Shown piece after piece: positions 32,874 through 42,711 of a DNA stretch of 64,000 nt (positions are counted from its first letter, which is position 1; each line of letters begins with the position of its first letter). Origin of the DNA: Metallyticus violacea (lineage: Eukaryota; Arthropoda; Insecta; Mantodea; Metallyticidae); assembly GCA_030762175.1 (NCBI GenBank), contig CM060846.1:236652512-236716511 (forward strand), read 5' to 3'. The position numbers were made by a program, and so were the translations under genes. The notes under the pieces were generated by a model. The model saw nothing but the letters and a program-made list of their open reading frames with translations, was not told the origin of the DNA and did not search any database.

Positions 32874-33359
32874 GATGATGATGATTGTTGTTTAAAGGGC
32901 GCACAACAGCAAAGGTCATTAGCGCCCAAACATACTAAAAACTGCGTCAGAACTAAAATATAAATAGTTAACACAAATCAAGTCTGAGCAGCACGTTGGG
33001 CAACAAAATAAAAGCCCATAACAAATAACAAGTGGGTGTAATGGTCAACAAAGGACTGGTATTAAAATAGCCGCAATCGCGAAAACAACAGTCCTATAAT
33101 GGTCTAAAAAGGGTCAATAAAACCCTGTAACCACCAACACTAGAACATAAAAACTGGTATTAAAAAACATCAGCAAAAGCTGAAAATAAACCAGTAATGT
33201 AAAAGTCTAAACTGGTAACAATAAAACCCCAAAACAGTAACAAGGGTTATATATAACAACGCAATAAAAGACTGGTACTAAAAACAATGCATCAAATGCT
33301 GAAACAACAACAGTCTTAAAAGCGTCTAAAAATGCCGTCATGGATAAAAAGAGAACACC
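32874..33359 (-). other. 3' UTR of the full-length I-superfamily LINE
   Basis: The 486 bp between the ORF2 stop and the (ATC)n tail contain degenerate repeats of 'CAGTCTTTTAA..GTCTAAA'-like motifs with 'AACAAATAACAAG' on the plus strand. The last 50 bases fold as GGGCGC...GCGCCC followed by (ATC)n. In the superfamily the 3' end is the recognition site for the element's own RT. Confidence 0.8.
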
Positions 33360-36300
33360 TCACACCTTGCTCCAAAAACCACAAACACGGATAAAACGGA
33401 GCACGCGCTCAACAGCAACCACATCATCTGCAAGTAATTCCTCAATAGAGGAGGGCAAACCTAGTCTATGTCTAAAAGCTGCCAGATGATGGCATTCAAT
33501 TAAAATGTGACGCACTGTAAAGGGGTGGTCACAGTGGGGGCAAGCTGGAGCGGGTTGACCATTAAAAAGGTGAGAATGACTAAAACGGCAATGCCCAATT
33601 CTAAGACGAGCTAAAATTACTTCTTCGCGACGAACAGCGCGAGAAGAAGTCGACCAGTTAAAAGGGGCGCATTTACATTCACGGAGCTTATTATTTGGGA
33701 GTAATTCCCACTCCTCGCGCCAGCGCGAAAAAATGCCTCTACGTAATGAATGTATAAAATCCCCGAAATAAAAACGCTGCTCGTACTCAGCAGGGTCTAA
33801 AAGAGCGGACTTTGCTGCAACATCTGCGGCCTCATTACCTGCGACTCCGACGTGCCCAGGCACCCATAGCAGCGTTACCCTGACGCCAGCGTCGTAAAGG
33901 GTTAAAACTGCATTCTGGACCATCTGCACAAGTGGGTGGAGGTTGTACAGATTTCTAAAACTTAAAATTGCACTCAAAGAGTCGGAACATACAACACTGT
34001 TCCCTAGCCCCTGTTCAGAAATAAATAAAAGCGCCCGATAGATAGCATAAAGTTCCGCCATAAAAATAGATGTTGCAACGTTAAGACCGTACGTAAAACT
34101 TGCCCCATTTAAAACAAAAGCACATCCTACACCTGTGTCACATTTAGAGCCGTCCGTATAGATAAAATTCCAGCCATTAAAAGAGGATTTGATCTCGCTA
34201 AAAGAACAACGAATAATATGTGCTGCGGTCGAAGATTTCGGACAGGACGTGAGCCCGAGATGAACGGGGGCCTCTGCTAAAATCCAGGGGGGAGAAGAAG
34301 TTTCCCCAGCTAAGAAAAAAGCAGGTAACTCCATGTCCAACGTCCGTAAAATCTCCCGAAAACGAAAGCCAGCGGGCTTAGGAGTAAAAGACCGAGCAGC
34401 ATAAAAACGATCAAAAGACACATTAAAAACCGGCCCATTCGTGGGATGACGAGGTTGCGCAGCCAAGCGACAACCGTACGCGGCCAGTAAAACATCCCTA
34501 CGATAAAACAACGGAGGTTCTCCAGACTCCGCACATAAACTCAACACTGGACTGGTGGGGAATGCTCCAATGCCAACACGGATACCCCGGTGATGAATCG
34601 GGTTAAGGCGACGAAGCACAGAAGGTCGCGCCGAGCCATAAACCACACAGCCATAATCCAGTTTCGATCGGATTAGAGATCGGTAAAAACGTAAAAGTAT
34701 AGTCCGGTCAGCTCCCCAAGATGTGCCACATAAAACACGTAAAATGCAAAGAGAACGTTCACACTTGCCTCTGAGTTGCGCTATATGTGATGACCAGCAT
34801 AATTTCCTATCGAACACCAAGCCAAGGAACCTAACTTCGTCTGCGAAAGAGAGTGCGTCTGGGCCAAGATGGAGCGAAGGTGGAGGATACTCCTTGTGGC
34901 GCCAGAAGTTCATGCAGACGGTCTTCTCTGCGGAGAAACGGAACCCGTGAGAGACACTCCAAGCGTGAAGGCGGTCGAAACAGCATTGTAGGCGGCGTTC
35001 CAAGAGACAGGTTCTCCGAGAGGAAAGATAGATGGCAAAATCGTCCACAAATAACGACGATTGTATTCCTGGCGGTAAACACTCGGTGATAGAGTTAATC
35101 GCAATGGCAAATAGTGTGCAACTAAGCACCGAGCCCTGAGGTACGCCGTTCTCTTGAATAAAATTAGACGATAAAACTGATCCCACGCGAACATTAAAAA
35201 CCCGGTCCTTCATAAATTCCTGAATAAAAACAGACATACGCCCATGTATGTTCCAATCGTGAAGCGTTCGGAGGATACCGCCTCTCCAGCAAGTATCGTA
35301 CGCTTTCTCCAGGTCAAAAAATACGGCAACCGTTTGGCACTTGCGCACAAAACCGTCCATTACATGGGTAGTTAAAGACACCAGGTGGTCGATTGAGGAA
35401 CGATGACGCCGGAAACCACACTGGGCGTTCGTTAATAATTGCCTCGACTCCAACCACCACATGAGCCGTCCGTTAATCATGCGTTCCAACACCTTGCAAA
35501 CGCAGCTGGTGAGGGAAATCGGACGGTAACTGGAAGGAAGATGTGGGTCCTTTCCAGGCTTAGGTATGGGAATGACGGTAGCCAATCGCCAAGCGCAAGG
35601 AAATGTGCCGTTACACCAAATAAAATTAAAAGTTCGTAATAAAAATGCTTTGCCTTCTGCTGGTAAATGCTGCAACATGGCAACATGAATGTCATCAGGT
35701 CCCGGTGCGCAATGTCGAGAGGTAGAAAGGGCATGCTCCAGTTCCCTGGCGGTAAAAGGAACGTTGTAGCTCTCCTGATGGTCGGAGGCAAACGAGAAAC
35801 CTTTCCTCTCAACCTGCTCCCTTAATGCGCGAAATGTAGCCGGGTAATTGGCGGAACTAGAAACATCAGCGAAGGTACGCCCTAAAACATTGGCGACGTC
35901 AATCGGAGTGGTGAGCACTCGATTTAAAATCCTAAGACCGGGTATAGGTGTAAACCTTGGTTTGCCAGCAACGCGGCGTAGCCGTTCCCAAACTACGGAT
36001 GAAGGCGTTGTGCGGTTAAAAGAAGAGGTAAAAGAAATCCAAGAGGCCTTTTTGCTATCCTTAATGACTCGGCGGCATTTGGCGCGAAGTTGTTTGTAGC
36101 AGATCATATTTGCTGAAGTAGGGTGGCGACGAAAAACTCGGAGAGCACCTCGGCGTGCACGCAATGCATCCCGGCATTCATCGTTCCACCAAGGAACCGG
36201 TAAGCGTCTGGGGTGACAAGACGACCGGGGAATAGCCTTATCTGCGGCTGTTATGATGACAGTACGGAGGTGCTCGATCGCGACGTCGATAGATGGAAAG

Positions 36301-37049
36301 GCACACCCTGAAAATTCGGCCAAAGATCGATAGAGAGTCCAATTCGCCTTATCAATGAGCCATTTTGGCGTGCGCTGTGAATGTGCGTTCGGAGAGAGTA
36401 CATGGATCTGACACGGAAAGTGGTCACTGGAATGTAAATCAGAGATGACGTTCCAGGTGAGATGTACAGCAAGCGAGGCAGAACAAATGGATAAGTCCAA
36501 GTGCGAAAAGCTATGAGTGCTGTCAGAGAGAAAAGTAGGTTGACCAGTGTTGAGAAGTATAAGATTGTGATTTAGCAAAAAGTCAGCTAAGAGGTTACCT
36601 CTTGCACACTCCGTGGTGGAACCCCATAGGGGATGGTGTGCATTGAAATCCCCCAAAAGAAGAACAGGGGGTGGTAGCTGAGACAAAAGATCGTCCAGGT
36701 CAACTGTGGTGATGGTTCCGGACGGAGGTAAATAAACATTGCAGACAGAAAAACTAAGGCCAGAAAAGTGAACTGTAGCTGCGGCAGCTTGTAAAGGAGT
36801 CTGGAGCTGTAGTGAGGTGCTGTACACGTTATTGCGAATTAAAAGTAAAACTCCGCCGTGAGCGGGAGTGCCATCTTCGGGAGGGAGATCAAATCTCACC
36901 GAAGAGTAACCGCGTAAATTAAAAGAATCGCTTGGGCGAAGCTTAGTCTCTTGGAGACATACAAGCAAAGGGTCAGTTGAACGTAAAATTAACTCCAGGT
37001 CAGGTCTGCGACTACGGAGACCACGCACATTCCACGAAAGGATAGCCAT
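33360..37049 (-). CDS. LINE ORF2: endonuclease, RT, RNase H
   Basis: The 1229-residue uninterrupted frame has an apurinic-type endonuclease (starting 'LSWNVRGLRSRRPDLELI', 'QETKL', 'GDFNAHHPLWGS' near 135, 'SDHFP' near 215). The RT follows, with 'SSYRPISLTSCVCK' near 510, 'FFDLEKAYD' near 580, 'GVPQGSVLSCTLF' near 635 and 'FVDDFAIY' near 665. An RNase H has 'YTDGSKCDTGVGCAF' near 965, 'MAELYAIYRAL', 'SDSLSAILSF' and 'GNEAADVAA'. A C-terminal CxxC-H-C knuckle, 'CPHCDHPFTVRHILIEC', sits near 1175. All metal-binding residues I can check are present, so it may encode a working protein. It copies the element RNA into a nicked target. It lies 38 bp after ORF1, as expected for a bicistronic LINE mRNA. 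RNase H plus three ORF1 knuckles point to the I superfamily (I or Nimb clade); the exact clade needs a tree. Confidence 0.95.
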   Translation of the reverse strand: MAILSWNVRGLRSRRPDLELILRSTDPLLVCLQETKLRPSDSFNLRGYSSVRFDLPPEDGTPAHGGVLLLIRNNVYSTSLQLQTPLQAAAATVHFSGLSFSVCNVYLPPSGTITTVDLDDLLSQLPPPVLLLGDFNAHHPLWGSTTECARGNLLADFLLNHNLILLNTGQPTFLSDSTHSFSHLDLSICSASLAVHLTWNVISDLHSSDHFPCQIHVLSPNAHSQRTPKWLIDKANWTLYRSLAEFSGCAFPSIDVAIEHLRTVIITAADKAIPRSSCHPRRLPVPWWNDECRDALRARRGALRVFRRHPTSANMICYKQLRAKCRRVIKDSKKASWISFTSSFNRTTPSSVVWERLRRVAGKPRFTPIPGLRILNRVLTTPIDVANVLGRTFADVSSSANYPATFRALREQVERKGFSFASDHQESYNVPFTARELEHALSTSRHCAPGPDDIHVAMLQHLPAEGKAFLLRTFNFIWCNGTFPCAWRLATVIPIPKPGKDPHLPSSYRPISLTSCVCKVLERMINGRLMWWLESRQLLTNAQCGFRRHRSSIDHLVSLTTHVMDGFVRKCQTVAVFFDLEKAYDTCWRGGILRTLHDWNIHGRMSVFIQEFMKDRVFNVRVGSVLSSNFIQENGVPQGSVLSCTLFAIAINSITECLPPGIQSSLFVDDFAIYLSSRRTCLLERRLQCCFDRLHAWSVSHGFRFSAEKTVCMNFWRHKEYPPPSLHLGPDALSFADEVRFLGLVFDRKLCWSSHIAQLRGKCERSLCILRVLCGTSWGADRTILLRFYRSLIRSKLDYGCVVYGSARPSVLRRLNPIHHRGIRVGIGAFPTSPVLSLCAESGEPPLFYRRDVLLAAYGCRLAAQPRHPTNGPVFNVSFDRFYAARSFTPKPAGFRFREILRTLDMELPAFFLAGETSSPPWILAEAPVHLGLTSCPKSSTAAHIIRCSFSEIKSSFNGWNFIYTDGSKCDTGVGCAFVLNGASFTYGLNVATSIFMAELYAIYRALLFISEQGLGNSVVCSDSLSAILSFRNLYNLHPLVQMVQNAVLTLYDAGVRVTLLWVPGHVGVAGNEAADVAAKSALLDPAEYEQRFYFGDFIHSLRRGIFSRWREEWELLPNNKLRECKCAPFNWSTSSRAVRREEVILARLRIGHCRFSHSHLFNGQPAPACPHCDHPFTVRHILIECHHLAAFRHRLGLPSSIEELLADDVVAVERVLRFIRVCGFWSKV

Positions 37050-37087
37050 TGTTAAAATTAGATAAAAGAAGCTAAAAATTTACCACC

Positions 37088-38368
37088 TTACTTTTTGGAC
37101 GGTGCAGGGCGAAACAAACGTCCTTTTTTCAGTCGCGTGGGACTCGGTGGTTTTGAAGGAGCAGGCACATCCTGCTCCATCACTTCCTCAGAGGGAGGGC
37201 TCTCCCGCTGAGAAGCATCCACCGATTCCAACGCCTGGAATCGGTTGGATGTAGGTATAGGCGGCGACGGCGACCGCCTAGCGGGTTTGCTCCCATCATG
37301 GGAGCGTGACCTCCGAGGAGGAGAAGGGCTCTTTTTCTGCTCTACCTGAGTTGATGACTTTAAAAAATCTGTTCGCGTAAAACTCGTCCTGAACTTAATA
37401 TCAGGGGCATTAAAAACAACCGCTTTGGGCTTCACGGTAGAGCGCTTTGGAGAACTAGGAGTAGTTTGGACCCGTGTAAAAACAAGATCGCAGGTCTGCG
37501 TACTGCTATCGCACTTCTTGGGCGCAAAAGAAGCTGCTGCGCTGTAGGTGCCGGTCTTAGGCACGACAGGTTGGCGAGACTGGAATCGCTTCCGGGCTTC
37601 AGTAAAGGAGAGTTTTTCCTTCACCCGGATCTCCTGGATACAGCGCTCCTCTCGAAAACGAGGGCAATCGCGGGATGAGGCTGGATGTTCACCGCGGCAG
37701 TTGACGCAGACAGGAGCGGATGGGCATGCTCCCTCGTGACTTGCTTGACCGCAGGTTGCACAGATGGAAACGGCAGTTTTACATGATATGCGAGTGTGTC
37801 CAAAACGCTGGCACTGGAAACATCGCAACGGGCTCGGGATATACGGGCGCACTTCTATCACCTCGTAACCCGCCTTTATCTTCTGCGGCAAATCGACCCT
37901 GTCGAATGTGAGGAAAAGAGTCCGGGTGGGCTGTAATTCCCCCTCTTTCCTTGCCTGCACACGATATACTGAGGTGACCCCTTGGTCTTCCAGACAGCTC
38001 TGGATTTCCGGGTCGGACATTCCGTCTAGAACATTTGTGGTGACAACTCCTCGCGACGAATTCATGGTCTTATGTTTCTCGACACGGACGGGATATCCGT
38101 GGAGTAGCGTCGCCTTGAGCAACGAGTTGCTTTGAGACAGGCCAAGTGTCTCCACCAAAAGTGATCCGTTGCGTAGACGGGTACAGGACTTAACGGGTCC
38201 AGCTATGGCATCAATGCCCTTCTGAATTTTAAATGGATTTACGGTCGTAAACGACTGATTCTCTTCAGTACGACTAATGACTAAGTAACGAGGGAAAGAC
38301 TTCTCGATTACTTCTTTTGCATCAACTCTTTTACGTTTAAAATGTAAAGGATTATTTTCAAGTACCAT
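37088..38368 (-). CDS. LINE ORF1: Gag-like RNA-binding protein
   Basis: The 426-residue intact frame has an N-terminal RRM-like region (residues ~25-170: 'FPRYLVISRTEENQSFTTVN', 'GLSQSNSLLKATLLHGYPV'). Three zinc knuckles follow at ~181-234 ('CFQCQRFGHTRISC', 'CATCGQASHEGAC', 'CVNCRGEHPASSRDC'). The Ser/Pro/Arg-rich C-terminal tail ('KKSPSPPRRSRSHDGS') is probably disordered. In I, Jockey and R1 elements this protein binds the element RNA to form the retrotransposition particle. The start at 38368 follows a 451-bp 5' UTR. ORF1 and ORF2 have matching base composition, unlike the flanks. Confidence 0.92.
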   Translation of the reverse strand: MVLENNPLHFKRKRVDAKEVIEKSFPRYLVISRTEENQSFTTVNPFKIQKGIDAIAGPVKSCTRLRNGSLLVETLGLSQSNSLLKATLLHGYPVRVEKHKTMNSSRGVVTTNVLDGMSDPEIQSCLEDQGVTSVYRVQARKEGELQPTRTLFLTFDRVDLPQKIKAGYEVIEVRPYIPSPLRCFQCQRFGHTRISCKTAVSICATCGQASHEGACPSAPVCVNCRGEHPASSRDCPRFREERCIQEIRVKEKLSFTEARKRFQSRQPVVPKTGTYSAAASFAPKKCDSSTQTCDLVFTRVQTTPSSPKRSTVKPKAVVFNAPDIKFRTSFTRTDFLKSSTQVEQKKSPSPPRRSRSHDGSKPARRSPSPPIPTSNRFQALESVDASQRESPPSEEVMEQDVPAPSKPPSPTRLKKGRLFRPAPSKK

Positions 38369-38819
38369 AGCGATTTATTCCTCCACCATTGCAACCGTCT
38401 CCGATGGCGGGCTGCTTCCTGGGCGCCACCCCGGCTTAGGTTACTGGCTCTGGCCTGAACAAAGTAACCTCAGGGTCACACCTTCCTGTGGGCTGACGAA
38501 GGGACCCAATCGCCTGCAGGAAGTCTACAGCTCATGCAATGGCCCTTCCCCGGGCCTGGCCTTTACCAGGGGATACGCTCCCGTCCTGTGATATATATAT
38601 ATATCACAGCGTGCTGGGAGTTACGCTGTTACCCAGTCACTTTTTACCGTGTCAAATACGGGGGCACCCATCAGACAAAGAACAGGGAAGTAGGACAAAT
38701 AAAACAATAAAAGAGGCGAAATAAAAAGGAGTCAAACGCGCTAAGCGCGGACCTGAGGGAGCAGCTCGGGTGCCTCGGGGTCGCTACGCCCCGTACCCAA
38801 TAAATTGGGCCCCTGAGGG
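38369..38819 (-). promoter_or_regulatory. 5' UTR of the I-superfamily LINE
   Basis: This GC-rich leader must contain the internal promoter if the element is autonomous, as in other LINEs. The RNA 5' end starts with two nested hairpin-forming blocks ('CCCCTCAGGGG' and 'CCCAATTTATTGGG' at about 38795-38819). A perfect 24-bp palindrome, CTGTG(AT)7CACAG, lies at 38586-38609. The promoter role is an inference. Confidence 0.6.
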
Positions 38820-38834
38820 GTTGAAATGTGCCTG

Positions 38835-39327
38835 CCTTGATAGTAATAAACAATTATTATTGCAGTATGTTTTATGATTATCCTTTAATAAATAGCCATG
38901 GATTTTAATGCTTTTACTTTATGATCTTATTAGCTTGATTCAGATTTTTTCATATCTGCAACATCACCATACCTTGGAATTATTATTATTCTATGGAAAA
39001 CAAAATAAAATAAAAAGAGGAATGAGAGGAAAAGAACAAAAAAATAATACTCATGATATGTGAAAGAAAGGAAAAAAAACATGACTAATTATGTAGCACT
39101 AAATTTCCTGCACTGCCAATAAAATCAGTAGTTTTGCATGTCGAATGCTAGTATGGGTATGATTGTAGTTGAATAATGTACATAACTTAAATGTATGGAT
39201 TGTTTGAACATAATTCTAATCATGAAATATTCAGATTTATCTTTATTTTGGAAGTTTACATAATAGTAACTATGATTTATGTTATGTTTTATGTGTATGA
39301 GTGTGTGTGTATCTACATCTGAAAAGG

Positions 39328-39330
<3 letters not shown>
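38835..39330. other. AT-rich stretch, no gene identified
   Basis: The first bases are the other half of the I-element target site. The rest is AT-rich without recognisable features until the (TA)n tract. Confidence 0.4.

Positions 39331-39372
<42 letters not shown>
39331..39372. repeat. (TA)n microsatellite
   Basis: A near-perfect TA repeat left of the palindromic MITE. A second tract follows it at 39666-39686, so the element sits inside a former single (TA)n tract. Confidence 0.95.
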
Positions 39373-39376
<4 letters not shown>

Positions 39377-39665
39377 GAAACATAAAAATAAAGAAACACT
39401 ATTAACAATGTAACAAATTAACACTAAAATAAAAGTAGATAAAGATAAAACACAGAGAAAGAGTCACACTAGAAACTGCTATATTTCGAACTACTGCGAG
39501 TTCTTCAATGGCAAGAAGCTAGACAAGACTTTGACTTTGACTTTGACTTTGACTTGTCTAGCTTCTTGCCATTGAAGAACTCGCAGTAGTTCGAAATATA
39601 GCAGTTTCTAGTGTGACTCTTTCTCTGTGTTTTATCTTTATCTACTTTTATTTTAGTGTTAATTT
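39373..39665. mobile_element. Perfectly palindromic MITE
   Basis: Arms 39415-39527 and 39553-39665 are exact reverse complements over 113 bp. The 25-bp loop consists of four 'ACTTTG'-type units. The outermost left part (39373-39414, 'AACACTATTAACAATGTAAC') matches MITE copies at 55274-55420 and 55816-56144. Both ends abut (TA)n. It has no coding capacity. Confidence 0.9.
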
Positions 39666-39689
39666 ATATATATATATATATATATTACC

Positions 39690-40606
39690 CTGAAAGCTAA
39701 CTTTGTAAAGTTTTTTTGGGGGGGGTCCCCTTTAGTGTTAAAATGTATACTGTTGTAATTGATTATTACGTGGTCTTAAGTTTTTCAAAATTACTGATTT
39801 CATGTATAGGACGTGTCTTATATTTTTAATCTTCTTATGTACCAAATTGATAACTTTTGTAAACTCTTTTGTAACAATTTTGGTTACAATATCTAATATA
39901 AAGGTTTTTCATTGTCATATCATTGTTATTCTTTTTTTTTTAAGGATAAAAATATTTATTGTATTCTATTACTTATTATAGTACATTATTCCTTTATGCA
40001 CCTACAACCAGGGAAACAGCCCAGTTGCCCCCTGAACAGCTGCACCTATAACACTGCACTAATTACATGGCAACATTTGGCACCTTCTAAAATCTTAACC
40101 CAAGGCAAGGGTAATGTTTCTAGTTACCAGCATCATCATCCAGTAACTGGCTTGTGTTGGGCCCTTCTGTGGCATATAATATTTACAATAGATAAGTCTT
40201 TTATCTACATCTCTACTATAGTTGCAGTTGCTTTATCAATTATGATAGTGCAAAACACACACACACAAAAATGTGTTTGCATTCTTTGTCCTTTAAGTTG
40301 GCATTGTCATGCTGTTATTGCTTTAAATCTTTACCATTGCAGCGATTTTCAAGTGTAGAAACAAAATATTTGCTGTACTCCTTTAACAGTGGAAGTAGTG
40401 ATAACCACACAATACTAAACAACAAAAATTTTTTTTTCACACATATCTATTTCAATTTTGTGTTGTCTCTCATCCTATTGTCATATGTTCTCAATATTTC
40501 AAATTTTCATTTTCTATATTGTCATGTGAAGGTACCCTAATTCTTTTGTGTTCTATTCTTCTTATATAGCGTTTATAGACGAGGATGTTGATAGGGTATC
40601 CCAGGG
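39690..40606. other. AT-rich stretch, no supported gene
   Basis: Contains a poly(G) run near 39718-39727 and a short (CA)n run near 40256. The longest open stretch (39912-40358, 148 codons) has no domain, and its composition follows that of the DNA, so I do not call it a gene. Confidence 0.4.
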
Positions 40607-40950
40607 GATATGTGGCAAAGGGAGGGGCTTAATAATTGAAATTATGCATTAATAATGTAGCTTAATAATCAAATACTAATAATGAGACCCATCATTATTG
40701 TAAAATTAAAGAATTTTTGAAGTTAACAATTCCAAGCTAATTGCATGCTTGTCTGGCATGTGCGAAACTTAAAAAAGCCAAGCTCTACACATGCATATAG
40801 CTGCAATGTTTGGAGGTTTTGGTAAGGAAAAGAGTCAATCTATCCAGAGACATGAGCAGGTCAAGATGTTCCTGTCCCTGGCTATCATAACAATGTCCCA
40901 TAGGTAACACATTCTCTTTGAAACACAATGAGGTAAGACCATTAAAAAGC
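40607..40950. repeat. Unclassified dispersed repeat, copy 2
   Basis: Homologous to 28144-28474, same orientation, moderately diverged. It shares 'GTAAGGAAAAGAGTC', 'CCCTGGCTATCATAACA' and 'AATTATGCATTAATAAT'. Confidence 0.75.
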
Positions 40951-41739
40951 TATAGTAGCATCATCTCAATTCAACTATCATTTCATTGTATTATTTATGA
41001 TGTTTGGAATTTTAAGGGATTAAAATCAGGAGATGCCCCTAGTGTTCAATCAGAAGTTAAATAATGGTTATGACAATCTGTAACTACAGTACAATAGAAA
41101 AGTAAATGGTGGAAAATGCTCTGTATATCAAAGTGTATAATAAAGAAGCTCCTTATTCTTAAATGATAACTATTTTCATGAACATAAGCTTTTAATTATT
41201 ACTGCTTCCCTCCCCCAAATGTAAGTAGCATATACTGTTACAGATAACAATATCAATAAATGGTAAATGTCAATAACATAAATAATTTTAGATGTTTTAA
41301 GTGTTATCTTGTATTATGAGTAACTAATATTTTTAATAATTTTCAGTAATTTCATGAAACAAAGTTGTGGCATAAATGTTTTAGAATATTAAAATTGGAA
41401 AAGTGATCAAGAAATCATATCATTTAATTCAAAATATTATATTGCAAATCAATTACCATAAACATGCACATGCAAGAGTTTTGTGATAGCTAACATTAAA
41501 ATTTAGGAAAACAGAAAGGAGTTATTGAAACTAACATAAACATATTAGAATACAGTAATGTATTTCTGTGATAATTAATTGTGCTACTGTCAAACTTTTT
41601 CTTCATCTGTAAACTGTGAGCAATACACATTTTTACAATACATTCATATCATAGTTTGGCAGTTCAAATAAACTAGCATGCTTTTTGTACCACTAAAGAG
41701 TTAATAATTAAGTAATTGTTTTTTCAATGTATTACTCAC
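40951..41739 (-). other. Calpain intron sequence downstream of exon
   Basis: The stretch follows the splice donor at 41734-41739 on the minus strand and is therefore intron if the calpain gene continues. It is AT-rich, with no repeats recognised. Confidence 0.4.
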
Positions 41740-41914
41740 AGGATTGATGCTTGCAATGAGTAAGCTTGATCTGGGTACTGCACTATTGAGCACTTGGAAT
41801 GTGAGGTAGCGATCCTGGTTGCTGAGACCAAAACTTTGAACTATTCCACCAGTTAAATCTTGTAAGGCACGTGTGGTAAAACCAGCATGCAAATTCTCAT
41901 AGCAGCCATATAAC
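41740..41914 (-). CDS. Calpain exon (protease core subdomain PC2 side)
   Basis: The 175-bp exon encodes 58 codons plus one leading base: 'LYGCYENLHAGFTTRALQDL', then 'TGGIVQSFGL' and 'SAVPRSSLLIASINP'. This matches the 'KLYGSYE.L.GG.T.EAL.DFTGG' block of calpains, between the catalytic Cys and His. The acceptor is 'TTATGTCATTTTAG' and the donor 'GTGAGT'. The upstream exon ends with two bases of a Lys codon, and this exon supplies the third G, so the join is in frame. 'HAGFT' replaces the usual 'GGST/GGTT', and the Gly spacing differs from classical calpains, so it may be a divergent member. Calpains are calcium-activated cytosolic cysteine proteases. The His and Asn exons would lie to the left and were not found. 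Confidence 0.88.
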
Positions 41915-42119
41915 CTAAAATGACATAATTGTTCATTTTTCATTTTTAGCAGGAAAATGGCAGTTATTGAAGTAGGGAATTGTAGAGTCATTGAACTGAT
42001 AAAAAAGTATAATCTCTTCAGAAAACATAGCTGTAGAATATAATATTCAATATCTACTCAATATAAAAACAAAGTAAAGTACAATTTTGTATTTATTAAT
42101 TACAAATTTCTACTGATGT

Positions 42120-42470
42120 TTTTCCTCAATTTAGTTACTGATAGTCCTAATGATCCAAAATTCACAACACCATACTTAGTTAAGCCAATGTTAATACAAC
42201 ATTAGTATCACATGTTTTGGGGTGAATCACTCCCTTTGTTAGCTGTAGTCTTATTTGAGGGTGGCTGGATCCTAAGGTGCTTCATTGGGGGCATCTGATA
42301 GTTGGAATAGAAACTTGCTGATTTTATACATGTACTATACATACAACATCAAAATTCCTTACATTTCCTCAATTTTTCTGAATGAAATTTTTTTCCCCCC
42401 CCAAGTTCCATTCAGTTCTGAGGTTCTTTCAGCAGTTTAGCCTCTGGCTTAAATTTGTGACTTCAGGTCT
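42120..42470 (-). mobile_element. PLE 3' part, minus strand
   Basis: The minus strand reads 'PEAKLLKEPQN.MEL', the C-terminal block after GIY-YIG. A non-coding end with 'AGTGATTCACCCCAAAACAT' follows near 42235-42215. It faces a homologous plus-strand fragment that starts at 42471. Confidence 0.65.
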
Positions 42471-42711
42471 AAAATTGAATGTACAAAATGTGATTAAAAA
42501 TACATTGGAAAAAAGAAGAGAAATTTGGAAAAAGGAGCACTTTAGGAATATTTGTTTTTAAAAAAAAAAGATAAATTAGTGCTTGCAGCTCACTTTTGGA
42601 TCAAATATCACAAAATTAAAACAAAGGCTAAACTTCTGAAAAAAACTGCACAATTCAATACTCAGAAAACAGATTTTAATCTTGAAAAGTCAAGGAAATT
42701 TAATGATATAA
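42471..42711 (+). mobile_element. PLE C-terminal fragment, plus strand
   Basis: Reads 'TLEKRREIWKKEHFRNI' near 42507-42557 and 'DKLVLAAHFWIKYHKIKTKA' near 42570-42630. This is homologous, in opposite orientation, to 42120-42470. The two form a fold-back joined near 42470. Confidence 0.65.

Larger units (their letters stand above)
32268..38834 (-). mobile_element. Composite I-superfamily LINE insertion, single TSD
   Basis: The 15-bp 'gttgaaatgtgcctg' occurs at 32268-32282 and 38820-38834 and brackets everything between. On the minus strand the insert is a full-length element (38819-32874) followed directly by a truncated relative (32873-32283). No duplication is seen at the internal junction. 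The insert is clearly GC-richer than its surroundings and both ORFs are intact, so it is recent. Confidence 0.9.

Noticed and set aside
34723..36099. Several plus-strand open frames opposite LINE ORF2
   Set aside because: They are antisense shadows of the 1229-codon ORF2; none shows a domain and all lie within its span.
37466..38135. Plus-strand open frames opposite LINE ORF1
   Set aside because: Antisense shadows of the intact ORF1 on the minus strand.
39912..40358. 148-codon plus-strand gene
   Set aside because: No domain, no signal of conservation, composition follows the AT-rich DNA, and there is no splice or promoter support.
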